Source: Chitinophaga agrisoli
GTDB lineage: Bacteria > Bacteroidota > Bacteroidia > Chitinophagales > Chitinophagaceae
Direction: 5' to 3'
Length of the DNA stretch: 64,000 nt
Assembly (NCBI RefSeq): GCF_008386695.1
Contig: NZ_VUOC01000004.1
Location: forward strand, 3,386,576 to 3,450,575
Positions 35,659 through 43,906 of the stretch are shown here, one piece after another; the stretch's first letter is position 1, and each line of letters starts with the position of its first letter. A model generated the notes under the pieces. The model was not told where the DNA came from and searched no databases. It saw only the letters and a list, made by a program, of their open reading frames with translations. Position numbers and translations under genes: made by a program.

Positions 35659-38600
35659 CTACTTCGTAGTCAATTGCCAGCTTTCGATGCCCAAGGGTGT
35701 TTTTTCATTGGGATCTGCGGCCTTGATGCGGAAGTACAGCGTATGTTGCTTGCCATCAGATACGGGCGTAAAGCTGATCAGGGCTGTATTGCGCTCCGGT
35801 GTGATCTTACCGCCGGGGCCAATGGTCACCGTGCCCAGGGAAGTACCCTGCAGGCCATCCAGCAGCGCTTCTACGGTATAGCCGTACTGGGGCGCCTGCT
35901 GCTCACCGTAGCTGATCTCAATACCGCTCACTTCTGTGAGGTCCAGGTTTTGATAAGCCGCCCAGCCGGTGGTATTAGCAGCCGGTATCAGGAACTTCTT
36001 ACCATCATCTGTATAGGTGGACACGCCATCTGCTTTGTCGTAATCCCCTGCCTGGAGTTTAGAGTTGAACAGTTCTACCGCAGCGGAACCAGTGATGGGC
36101 TTAATGCCGGGGCCACCTTTATCCGTATAGCTGGCCATCAGGTAAAACACGCCTTTGTCCTTGAGGGGGTTGCCCACTGTAGGCTCAATAGCGTTGTTCA
36201 GCGGCAGGGATTGCGGCCGTTTGGCATCTGACGCCTGTGACATTACATATTCCACGATCTGGTGCGCCTCGCTATTGGAAAGCGTGGGGTGTGCAGACAT
36301 AGCCGTCTCGCCCCATACGCCGCCACCGCCTTTGATGATCTTATTGGCCAGGTAATCCGGCGCAGCAGGATCATTCTTATATTTTTCCGCCACCTGTTTA
36401 AAGGAAGGCCCGATGGATTTCTCATCCAGTTTATGACAGGTCTTACAATCGCCGGCTTCCATGATGTTCTTACCGGCAATAGCGCCGGTGATCACCTGGT
36501 GGCCCTGCGGCAGCGCGGCTTTATCCCGGCCTTCCACATACTCTGCTTTTACAAAGATGTTGGATGCGTCCAGTTTGCCATCTGCAGTAGTACCGTCTTC
36601 ACGGTCATTTACCGTAACGGTGTAGTGTACCAGCTTGCCCGGGAAGTAGAACATCTTGTTACCGGTGATGTCTATTTTCACCTCCGGCGTTTCGTTACCG
36701 GCGTAGAGGGAAGTGGTGGAGGTGCGGGTACTGGCGCCTTTATCATCCGTTACCTCTACGGCTACCGGGTATTCGCCGGCAGTGGTGTAGGTGTATTCGA
36801 TCTCCGGCTCTGTGCTTTCCTTTTTGTCGCCGTTGCCAAAGAACCACAGGTACTTCAGCTGGTCGCCATCAGGGTCTACAGATTTTTTAGCGCTCAGTTT
36901 TACTTTAAAGGGCAGTCCACCGGTAAGCTTATTTACCGATAATACGGCTTTGGGCGGGCGGTTGCCACCGTTAAAGTCAATACGGGACAGGGCAGCGTCT
37001 GCATTCTTGCTGAACCAGCCATTACCGTATTCCAGTATATACATACGTCCGTCAGGACCCATTTCCATATCGATAGGCGCATTGAGCTTGGTATGCTCCA
37101 TGAACGGCTCCATCTTGGAAAAGCTGCCGTCCGGGTTCATGGTCACGGCTTTGATCCAGCCGCGGATCCAGTCATATATAAACAGCTTATCGTTGTAGTA
37201 ATCCGGGAAGCGGGTCTCTTTAGGATAGTACTCGCTGTGATAGATAGGACCCGCCATGGCGTTACGGCCACCGCTGCCCACCTGCGGGAAGTCCGGCGAT
37301 TTGGCATATGGATACCAGATAAATGCCGGCTGTGCAGGCGGCAGATCTTTGATACCCGTATTGTTCCTGGAATTATTGACCGGTTTCTCCGGGTTAAAAG
37401 CAGGACCGCTTTCGCCGGTGCCATAGTCATATAAACGGTAGGGGTAGTTATTCCCTACAAACATGGGATAACCAAAGTTACCGGCCTTTTTTGCCTGGTT
37501 CACCTCATCGTAGCCACGGGGACCACGGTTGGGATCATCATTATTGGCGTCCGGGCCTACTTCGCCCCAATAGAGATAACCAGTTTTCTTATCCACGGAT
37601 ATACGGTAAGGGTTACGTGTACCCATGACGTATACTTCCGGACGTGTTTTAGGCGTACCTGGTTTGAACAGGTTGCCTTCCGGGATGGTATAGCTACCAT
37701 CAGGGCTTACCTTTATACGCAGGATCTTACCGCGCAGGTCATTACTATTGGCGCCGGTGCGGCGGTCATCATATTGCATATGACCGGGACGGTCGTCCAG
37801 CGGAGCGTAACCTTTGCTGGTGTATTGCTGGCCGGGCTCGTCAAACGGCGTACTGTTATCGCCCGTAGAGAGGTACAGCAGTCCGCTGCCGTCAAATGTG
37901 AGGGAGCCGCCGGTGTGGCAGCAGATCTGGCGTTGAGAGTACAGCTGCAGGATGATCTTTTCTGAAGCGGTATCTATTACGCCATTCTCAAATTTAAAAC
38001 GGGACAGGCGGTTCACTGATGTATCTATGGGGGAATAGTACATATATACGTAGTGGTTATTCTTAAAGTCCGGATCCGCGGTAATACCCAGCAGACCTTC
38101 TTCCGCATTTACGTTAGGCACATCTGTCTTGTGATATACCCTTAACGCGCCTGCCTGGAAGATCTTTTTGGTAGCGGGATCCCAGTACAGTATCTCGCCG
38201 CGGCGCTGTACCACCAGGATGCTCAGATCCGGCAGCACGGCCATTTCCGTAGGCTCAAAGAATTCGCCGGCAACCAGTGTTGTTTTGGTAAAGCGGTCTT
38301 CTTCCGGTACGCGCAGCGTAGTAGCTTTTGCGTAGTCCAGCATACGGTTACCGCCTATGGCATATTGAATGCCGCCCAGGATATGTTTCAGGTAAGTAGC
38401 TTCGGTGTAGCTTTCATCTGTATGGCCCAGCTCTGTGTAGAAAGCGCGGCCGCCATCGAAATCATGGTACCAGCTAATGGGATGATCGCCCATGGTGCCG
38501 CCCTGGTAGGTCTTTTCATCTACCGTGATCAGTACATGGGTGGTTTTATTCAGCTTCTTGAAATTATACCACTCGTCAGTATGCTCCCATTTTTCCGGCA

Positions 38601-39075
38601 GGTCTTTGGTGGCGGCAAAGGTTTTATCCTTTACCGTTAGCGTGGCCTTGTGCACGCCGGGCGGATGGTTATCAAAATAGGCGCCTACCAGCTGGCCGTA
38701 CCAGCCCCAGTCGTATTCAGTGTCCGTAGCGGAATGTATACCTACAAAACCGCCGCCGGCCTGGATATACCTTTCAAAATCTGCCTCCTGGTAGTTGTTA
38801 AGCACATCGCCGGTGGTGTTCAGGAAGATCACCGCGGAGTATTGCTGCAGGGAGTCTTCGTTGAACTTATCGGCATTTACGGTGGTATCCACTTCGAAGC
38901 CATTATCTTCTCCCAGTTTGGTGATGGCTTTTATACCTGCGGGTATAGAGGAGTGGTGGAAACCCGCTGTTTTTGTAAACACCAGTACTTTGGGTTTACC
39001 GGGCCGGGTTTTATGACAGCCGGTAATGAGGACGCCCAGGCCCAGCATTACCGTGATAGCGAATATATATCTCAT
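35659..39075 (-). CDS. Multidomain lipoprotein: ThuA, PQQ-type sugar dehydrogenase, PKD, cytochrome c, C-terminal beta domain
   Basis: An 1138-residue lipoprotein (lipobox LITGC, Cys20). Domains in order: ThuA (about 28-240, VLVFTKTAGFHHSSIPAG, GFVGIHSATDTEYDWGWYG), a glucose/sorbosone dehydrogenase beta-propeller (about 255-660, MAVLPDLSILVVQRRGEILY, GLLGITADPDFKNNHYVYMY, NDLRGKILRIKVSPDGS), a PKD domain (about 705-795, VDPDGDQLKYLWFFGNGDKK), a cytochrome c domain with haem motif CKTCH near residue 877 and a Met ligand in WGETAMSAHP, and a carbohydrate-binding-like C-terminus (about 1000-1138). The layout allows sugar oxidation and electron transfer in one chain. The ThuA partner gene is 15 bases upstream. 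Sugar specificity is unknown. Confidence 0.92.
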   Translation of the reverse strand: MRYIFAITVMLGLGVLITGCHKTRPGKPKVLVFTKTAGFHHSSIPAGIKAITKLGEDNGFEVDTTVNADKFNEDSLQQYSAVIFLNTTGDVLNNYQEADFERYIQAGGGFVGIHSATDTEYDWGWYGQLVGAYFDNHPPGVHKATLTVKDKTFAATKDLPEKWEHTDEWYNFKKLNKTTHVLITVDEKTYQGGTMGDHPISWYHDFDGGRAFYTELGHTDESYTEATYLKHILGGIQYAIGGNRMLDYAKATTLRVPEEDRFTKTTLVAGEFFEPTEMAVLPDLSILVVQRRGEILYWDPATKKIFQAGALRVYHKTDVPNVNAEEGLLGITADPDFKNNHYVYMYYSPIDTSVNRLSRFKFENGVIDTASEKIILQLYSQRQICCHTGGSLTFDGSGLLYLSTGDNSTPFDEPGQQYTSKGYAPLDDRPGHMQYDDRRTGANSNDLRGKILRIKVSPDGSYTIPEGNLFKPGTPKTRPEVYVMGTRNPYRISVDKKTGYLYWGEVGPDANNDDPNRGPRGYDEVNQAKKAGNFGYPMFVGNNYPYRLYDYGTGESGPAFNPEKPVNNSRNNTGIKDLPPAQPAFIWYPYAKSPDFPQVGSGGRNAMAGPIYHSEYYPKETRFPDYYNDKLFIYDWIRGWIKAVTMNPDGSFSKMEPFMEHTKLNAPIDMEMGPDGRMYILEYGNGWFSKNADAALSRIDFNGGNRPPKAVLSVNKLTGGLPFKVKLSAKKSVDPDGDQLKYLWFFGNGDKKESTEPEIEYTYTTAGEYPVAVEVTDDKGASTRTSTTSLYAGNETPEVKIDITGNKMFYFPGKLVHYTVTVNDREDGTTADGKLDASNIFVKAEYVEGRDKAALPQGHQVITGAIAGKNIMEAGDCKTCHKLDEKSIGPSFKQVAEKYKNDPAAPDYLANKIIKGGGGVWGETAMSAHPTLSNSEAHQIVEYVMSQASDAKRPQSLPLNNAIEPTVGNPLKDKGVFYLMASYTDKGGPGIKPITGSAAVELFNSKLQAGDYDKADGVSTYTDDGKKFLIPAANTTGWAAYQNLDLTEVSGIEISYGEQQAPQYGYTVEALLDGLQGTSLGTVTIGPGGKITPERNTALISFTPVSDGKQHTLYFRIKAADPNEKTPLGIESWQLTTK

Positions 39076-39090
39076 TTCTTAAGTTGATGC

Positions 39091-39831
39091 TTATGCTTTC
39101 TTTTTTCCGTGACCGGTACCCATTGCATAGCGGATACCGCCCAGTACATGTTTTAAATACAGGGGATCTGCATAGGATTCTTTGGTATGGCCCATCTCTG
39201 TATAAAAGGCGCGGCCGCCGTCAAAATCATGATACCAGCACATAGGATGGTTATCCCCGTTCTTTCCTCCCTCGTAGGAGGTTTCATCTATCTTAATGAG
39301 CACGTGCACGTCCGGATTCAGGTCCTTAAAGTTATACCATTCATCCTTACGTACCCACTTTTCCGGCAGGTGCGCCGTAGCGGCGTTTTTGCGGTCCACT
39401 ACCAGTAAGGTAGCCTCCTGCTGTTTGGGATGGCTGAGGAACCAGGCGCCTACCAGTTTGTTATACCAGGGCCAGTCATACTCCGTATCCGTGGCGGCAT
39501 GGATGCCCATAAAGCCGCCACCGTTGCGGATATAACCTTCCATGGCAGTTTGCTGCGCATCATCCAGCACATTGCCGGTGGTACAGAGGAACATAATGGC
39601 GGCGTATTGTTTCAGGTTATCCGGCGTAAATACGCTGGCGTCTTCCGTGGTATCTACTTCAAAACCGTTCTCGCTGCCCAGCTTTATCATCGCCAGCTTG
39701 CCAACGGGGATACAGTCGTGGCGGAAACCCATGGTCTTTGAAAATACCAGCAATTTAGGCTTTGGCTTTGCATCTGCGGATAGTAACGCCCCGATCAGCA
39801 GCAGGAAGAGGGCCCATGTTTTTGTGCTCAT
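39091..39831 (-). CDS. ThuA-family protein, exported
   Basis: A 246-residue single ThuA domain with a signal peptide (TWALFLLLIGALLSADAKP). It repeats the N-terminal domain of the fusion protein downstream: LLVFSKTMGFRHDCIPVGKL, GGGFMGIHAATDTEYDWPWY, DEWYNFKDLNPDVHVLIKID, HPMCWYHDFDGGRAFYTEMG. ThuA folds resemble a class I glutamine amidotransferase and have been tied to trehalose/3-keto-sugar metabolism in rhizobia. It lies 15 bases from the fusion gene and 100 bases from the DUF1080 gene, so all three should work on the same compounds. Confidence 0.92.
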   Translation of the reverse strand: MSTKTWALFLLLIGALLSADAKPKPKLLVFSKTMGFRHDCIPVGKLAMIKLGSENGFEVDTTEDASVFTPDNLKQYAAIMFLCTTGNVLDDAQQTAMEGYIRNGGGFMGIHAATDTEYDWPWYNKLVGAWFLSHPKQQEATLLVVDRKNAATAHLPEKWVRKDEWYNFKDLNPDVHVLIKIDETSYEGGKNGDNHPMCWYHDFDGGRAFYTEMGHTKESYADPLYLKHVLGGIRYAMGTGHGKKKA

Positions 39832-39931
39832 AAAGTTATAGTTACGTTACGTGGAAGAATAAGATACTATTTGGGAAATGATCAATTACGGATGTACATC
39901 GTTGTCCGTAATTGACCATTTGTAATTACTA

Positions 39932-40651
39932 CTATAATACGTGTATTTTAACATCCCTGTACCATACCTGGTGGCCATGGTCCTGCAGGGCGATATGACC
40001 TTTTGCGTATTGTGCAAAGCCGGGCCATGTTTTGAACTTGCTGTGCGCCAGCATGTCCTTCCACTCATCGGAGCCTATCACTACAGAGGCGGTTTCCACG
40101 CCGTTGAGCCACAGGGTCACTTTGCCATCTTTCTTCAGTATTTTGGCCTGGTTCCACTCTCCTACCGGTTTAGCGGGATTCTGGGGGGCTTTCTTCAGGT
40201 CATACAGATCGCCGGAATTATGTTTGGTGATCTTGCCATCCGGGTGTTTGGCATCGTCCAGCACCTGCATTTCCGGGCCGGTGAGGTAGGTTTGTTTGAA
40301 CTGGGGATCTTCGTGTACGCTGAAGATGATACCGCTGTTACCGCCTTCGGATATTTTCCACTGCACGGACAGTTCGAAGTTCTCATATTCATCGTTGGTC
40401 ACCAGGTCGCCATGAGGCGCGCCGGCGCTTTTCTGCACGGCGGGGTCCAGTTCCAGTGCGCCGTCCGTTACTTTCCAGGCGGGGCTTACATCTTTTTGCA
40501 GGTAGGTATGCCAGCCGGTGGTAGTTTTACCATCAAACAGCAGTTTCCATCCTTCCTTCTTTTCTTTGGAAGTGAGTGTGTTCACTTTCTGTGCCGTTGC
40601 AGACGTAGCGATCAATGCGCCCATTAACAGGGCGGAGCTGAATAGTTTCAT
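39932..40651 (-). CDS. DUF1080 (3-keto-disaccharide hydrolase) family protein
   Basis: A 239-residue exported jelly-roll protein. The start at 40651 was chosen because it opens on the signal peptide MKLFSSALLMGALIATSATA; the frame stays open to 40930 but without support. Family blocks: GWKLLFDGKTTTGWHTY, GDLVTNDEYENFELSVQWKI, GGNSGIIFSVHEDPQF, GPEMQVLDDAKHPDGK, GEWNQAKILKKDGKVTLWLN and ALQDHGHQVWYRDVKIH. Proteins of this family cleave 3-keto-glycosides after a dehydrogenase has oxidised the sugar, which fits the Gfo/Idh/MocA and cytochrome genes upstream. Length is normal. Confidence 0.92.
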   Translation of the reverse strand: MKLFSSALLMGALIATSATAQKVNTLTSKEKKEGWKLLFDGKTTTGWHTYLQKDVSPAWKVTDGALELDPAVQKSAGAPHGDLVTNDEYENFELSVQWKISEGGNSGIIFSVHEDPQFKQTYLTGPEMQVLDDAKHPDGKITKHNSGDLYDLKKAPQNPAKPVGEWNQAKILKKDGKVTLWLNGVETASVVIGSDEWKDMLAHSKFKTWPGFAQYAKGHIALQDHGHQVWYRDVKIHVL

Positions 40652-40970
40652 ATTAAAGTTCCTGATTTTACTGAGTGGGTGGATGGTGCGCCGTATGAAG
40701 AGCGTACTATTGAACGATTGTTCCATAACTGAGTACCTTTTATTCATTTTAGCAGCCGTAAAGTATATAAGAATAATTGCTTTTCCGTATTGTTTTTTAT
40801 GAGCGGAGGCGCCCATATTCATCTGCTGTAGCGTATCTGCTCTGTTACCGGCATGACAATACTTTACGTACCGTTTGACCGGCCGCATGGTTTCCGTAGT
40901 TATGAATATTGAGGCAGGAAGCAGGATCACCGGGTATGATGACCCTGCCCTGAGATGGTTATGTCTTTGG
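40652..40970. other. Intergenic leader between cytochrome c and DUF1080 genes
   Basis: No gene is seen. The gap is long for genes on one strand, so DUF1080-ThuA-fusion may have its own promoter here. I could not place a clear TTG/TAnnTTTG pair. Confidence 0.4.
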
Positions 40971-41390
40971 CTATTTCAATGACAGGATGTATGTCACCAT
41001 TTCCTTAGCGTCTTCTTTAGCCAGGGAAGGGTGAGGCAACATGGCTACATCGCCCCAGTTGCCGCTGCCGCCGTTGATCACTTTATCAGCCAGTTTGTCG
41101 ATGGTTGCTTCATCGGCAGTGTATTTAGCGGCTACGTCTTTATAGGCAGGGCCTACGAGTTTCACATCTTCTTTATGACAGGTTTTGCAATCCTGGTCAT
41201 CGATAAGTGTTTTGCCTTTTGCAACGGGTGCATTAGCGCCCGGAGATACCATAGAAGTATCTACTGCTGCTCCTTCCGTACCGGATGTGCTATTGTTGGC
41301 CTGCTGTTCACTGTTACTGTTTTGTCCTCCGCCGCAGGCAGCAAAGAATAAGGCACTCAATACGAACGGCGCCAAAAATCGCTTTCTCAT
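40971..41390 (-). CDS. Small c-type cytochrome lipoprotein
   Basis: A 139-residue lipoprotein (lipobox FFAAC, Cys19) with a Ser/Asn/Gln-rich linker and one class I cytochrome c domain. The haem motif is CKTCH (DDQDCKTCHKEDVKLVGPAY) and the likely axial Met lies in GNWGDVAMLPHPSLAKED. The same pattern is seen in the cytochrome c domain of the fusion protein at 35659-39075 (CKTCHKLDEKSIGPSF, WGETAMSAHPTLSN), so the two probably share an electron route, likely from periplasmic sugar oxidation to the respiratory chain. Its place between the isomerase gene and the DUF1080 gene supports this. Confidence 0.92.
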   Translation of the reverse strand: MRKRFLAPFVLSALFFAACGGGQNSNSEQQANNSTSGTEGAAVDTSMVSPGANAPVAKGKTLIDDQDCKTCHKEDVKLVGPAYKDVAAKYTADEATIDKLADKVINGGSGNWGDVAMLPHPSLAKEDAKEMVTYILSLK

Positions 41391-41415
41391 GTTTGATCGT
41401 TGATAGTTTAAAAAA

Positions 41416-41590
41416 TTAGCAATTAGCTGTTAGTTGTTAGCTATTAGCCATCGTACTATGTTTAAGGCTAATAACTAACGGCTATTATGTGTTAGTTGTT
41501 AGCACCCCCGTTGTTGAAATGTAACTGTTAACCATTACCTGCCGTCTAATACTAAACGTTAACAGCTAATGGCTAATGGCTAACAGCTAT
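41416..41590. repeat. TTAGCNN heptamer element with inverted arms
   Basis: Five heptamers start at 41416 (TTAGCAA, TTAGCTG, TTAGTTG, TTAGCTA, TTAGCCA). A middle segment with GGCTAATAACTAACGGCTA and TTAGTTGTTAGC follows, and an inverted array ends at 41590, reading TAGCTGT, TAGCCAT, TAGCCAT, TAGCTGT on the minus strand. The whole fills the gap between the cytochrome and isomerase genes and can fold into a long hairpin. Confidence 0.75.
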
Positions 41591-41594
41591 CTGA

Positions 41595-42647
41595 CTATAT
41601 TCCTAAGATCTTTTTATTAAGCGCTTCATCTGCGCCTCTTCCTGCAAAATCGTCAAAGGCCTTTTCCGTTACGCGTATGATATGTTCGCTGATGAAAGGC
41701 GCGCCTTCGCGGGCGCCGTCTTCCGGGTGTTTAAGGGCGCATTCCCATTCCATAACAGCCCATCCATCGTAATCATACTGCGTTAATTTACTGAAAACCC
41801 CTTTAAAATCCACCTGGCCATCTCCCAGGGAGCGGAACCTGCCGGGGCGGTCCACCCAACCCTGGTAACCGCCGTATACGCCGGAACGGCCGGTAGGATT
41901 GAATTCAGCATCCTTCACATGGAACATTTTGATCTTCTCGTGATAGATGTCAATATACTCCAGATAATCCAAACATTGCAATACAAAATGGCTGGGATCG
42001 TACAGCAGGCAGGCCCGGCTGTGGTTTCCGGTTGCTTCCAGGAAGCGCTCGTAGGTAACGCCGTCATGCAGGTCCTCGCCCGGGTGGATCTCATAACAAA
42101 GATCGACACCGTTGGCATCAAACTCATTTAAAATAGGCAGCCAGCGTTTTGCCAGTTCTTTGAAACCTGTTTCCACCAGGCCGGCGGGGCGCTGGGGCCA
42201 GGGGTATACGGTATGCCACAGCAGGGCGCCGCTAAAAGTAGCATGGGCGTTCAGACCCAGGTTACGGCTGGCTTTGGCGGCATATTTCAACTGGTTTACG
42301 GCCCATTCTGTACGGGCGGCGGCATTACCACGGTGCTGTTCCGGCGCAAAACCGTCAAACAGCTCATTATAGGCCGGATGCACGGCTACCAGCTGGCCCT
42401 GCAAATGGGTGCTGAGCTCAGTGATCTCCAGGCCGGCGGCGTTTACGACGCCTTTTATCTCATCTGCATAGGTCTGGCTTTCTGCCGCCTTCTGCAGGTC
42501 TATGAAGCTGCTTACCCAGGTAGGGATCTGTACCCCTTTAAAACCCAGGCCGGCGGCCCACTCGCAAATGCTTTTCAAACTATTAAAAGGCGCTGCATCG
42601 CCTGCAAACTGCGCCAGGAATATACCGGGACCTTTTATTGTTTTCAT
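41595..42647 (-). CDS. Sugar phosphate isomerase/epimerase family protein (AP endonuclease 2-like TIM barrel)
   Basis: A 350-residue cytoplasmic TIM-barrel protein. Metal-ligand regions are visible: VDLCYEIHPGEDLHDG (Glu, His), CLLYDPSHFVLQCLDY (Asp, His), IKMFHVKDAEFNPTGRSG (His, Asp) and the closing GWAVMEWECALKHPEDG (Glu). The length and motifs fit the xylose isomerase-like family found beside Gfo/Idh/MocA dehydrogenases in inositol and 3-keto-sugar pathways. It lies 81 bases after the Gfo/Idh/MocA gene, with a short heptamer array between. The exact sugar is unknown. Confidence 0.9.
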   Translation of the reverse strand: MKTIKGPGIFLAQFAGDAAPFNSLKSICEWAAGLGFKGVQIPTWVSSFIDLQKAAESQTYADEIKGVVNAAGLEITELSTHLQGQLVAVHPAYNELFDGFAPEQHRGNAAARTEWAVNQLKYAAKASRNLGLNAHATFSGALLWHTVYPWPQRPAGLVETGFKELAKRWLPILNEFDANGVDLCYEIHPGEDLHDGVTYERFLEATGNHSRACLLYDPSHFVLQCLDYLEYIDIYHEKIKMFHVKDAEFNPTGRSGVYGGYQGWVDRPGRFRSLGDGQVDFKGVFSKLTQYDYDGWAVMEWECALKHPEDGAREGAPFISEHIIRVTEKAFDDFAGRGADEALNKKILGI

Positions 42648-42680
42648 AATATTAGTACGCTTGGTGTTGAAAAAAAGCGG

Positions 42681-42708
42681 TTAGTGGTTAGCTTTTAGCC
42701 GTTAGCTG
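42681..42708. repeat. TTAGCNN heptamer array
   Basis: Four heptamers in strict period 7: TTAGTGG, TTAGCTT, TTAGCCG, TTAGCTG. It lies in the short gap between the Gfo/Idh/MocA gene and the isomerase gene. No inverted arm is seen here. Confidence 0.65.
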
Positions 42709-42728
42709 TAGACAGCTGCCGGCGTTTG

Positions 42729-43895
42729 CTATATTTCAAATGCCGTCCACTTCTGATCGCTCTGGGAAGACTTCACCACGTTATCGATGAAGGCCATGCC
42801 ACGAACGCCGTCGTCCACGCTGGGGAAATCCAGCGCTTCAGGAGCCGGTTGCTGGCCGTCCAGTTTCGCCATCAAAGTAAGGGCAAAATTGCGGTACAGA
42901 TTGCCGAATGCTTCCAGGTAACCTTCCGGGTGACCACCAGGCGTACGGGTATTGTGCACAGCAAAGCTGCTTTGGATACCGCCGTAGTTGGCGCCTGCAC
43001 GGTAGATCTGGGCCGGCTGGTCCAGCCATTTCACCAGCAGGGTGTTAGGCTCATGCTGCGCCCATTCCAAGCCGCCTTTTTCGCCGTATACTCTGATCTT
43101 CAGCGCATTCTCTTCACCGGCAGCTACCTGTGAGGCCTGCAGTACGCCTGCGGCGCCATTGTCAAAGCGCAGCAGCACACCGCCGTCATCATCCAGGGCG
43201 CGGCCCGGTACTAATATATTTAAGTCGGCGCACAGCTTTTCTATTTTAGCGCCACTAATGTATTCTGCCAGGTTTGCGGCGTGGGTGCCAATATCGCCCA
43301 TGCAACCGCTTTTACCGGAGCGTTTAGGATCTGTTCTCCAGGCTGCCTGCGCATTGCCTTCTTTTTCAGACATACGGCTTAACCAGCCCTGCGGGTATTC
43401 TACCCACACCTTGCGGATCTTGCCAAAAGCGCCTTCTGCTACCATACGGCGGGCCTGTTTTACCAGGGGATAGCCGGTATAGGTATGGGTGAGCAGCAGG
43501 GTAAGACCGGTTTGCTCTACTTTGGCTTTCAGTTGTTTGGCTTCGTCCAGCGTAAAGGTGATGGGCTTCTCTATCACTACGTTAAACCCTTTGTCCAGCG
43601 CCAGCATAGCCGGCTCAAAATGGGCAAAATTGGGGGTCACGATCGTTACAAAGTCCAGTCTTTCGCTTTCCGGGCGGGCCGCTTCTTTCTCCAGCATGGT
43701 CTTAAAATCCGTGTAGATACGGTCCGGTTCCAGGAACAGCATCTTGCCGGAATCTACGGCTACTTCCGGGTTAACGCTTAATGCGCCCGCTTTCAGTTCA
43801 ATCAGGCCGTCCATATTGGCGGCAATACGGTGGATGGCGCCGATGAAGGCATCCTTTCCGCCTCCGATCATTCCCATTCTTAGCTTACGGTTCAT
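42729..43895 (-). CDS. Gfo/Idh/MocA family dehydrogenase, cytoplasmic
   Basis: A 388-residue NAD(P)-dependent oxidoreductase without a signal peptide. It has the Rossmann opening MGMIGGGKDAFIGAIHRIAA, the family motif GFNVVIEKPITFTLDEAKQL, and the substrate-domain segments KSGCMGDIGTHAANLAEYIS (catalytic D-G-T-H) and VPGRALDDDGGVLLRFDNG. The C-terminal domain holds GGHPEGYLEAFGNLYRNF. Unlike the Tat-exported homologue at 3144-4484 it must act on imported sugar, presumably brought by the MFS transporter encoded 11 bases upstream. The product could go to the isomerase encoded next. Substrate unknown. Confidence 0.93.
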   Translation of the reverse strand: MNRKLRMGMIGGGKDAFIGAIHRIAANMDGLIELKAGALSVNPEVAVDSGKMLFLEPDRIYTDFKTMLEKEAARPESERLDFVTIVTPNFAHFEPAMLALDKGFNVVIEKPITFTLDEAKQLKAKVEQTGLTLLLTHTYTGYPLVKQARRMVAEGAFGKIRKVWVEYPQGWLSRMSEKEGNAQAAWRTDPKRSGKSGCMGDIGTHAANLAEYISGAKIEKLCADLNILVPGRALDDDGGVLLRFDNGAAGVLQASQVAAGEENALKIRVYGEKGGLEWAQHEPNTLLVKWLDQPAQIYRAGANYGGIQSSFAVHNTRTPGGHPEGYLEAFGNLYRNFALTLMAKLDGQQPAPEALDFPSVDDGVRGMAFIDNVVKSSQSDQKWTAFEI

Positions 43896-43906
43896 AATTA
43901 TTTGCT

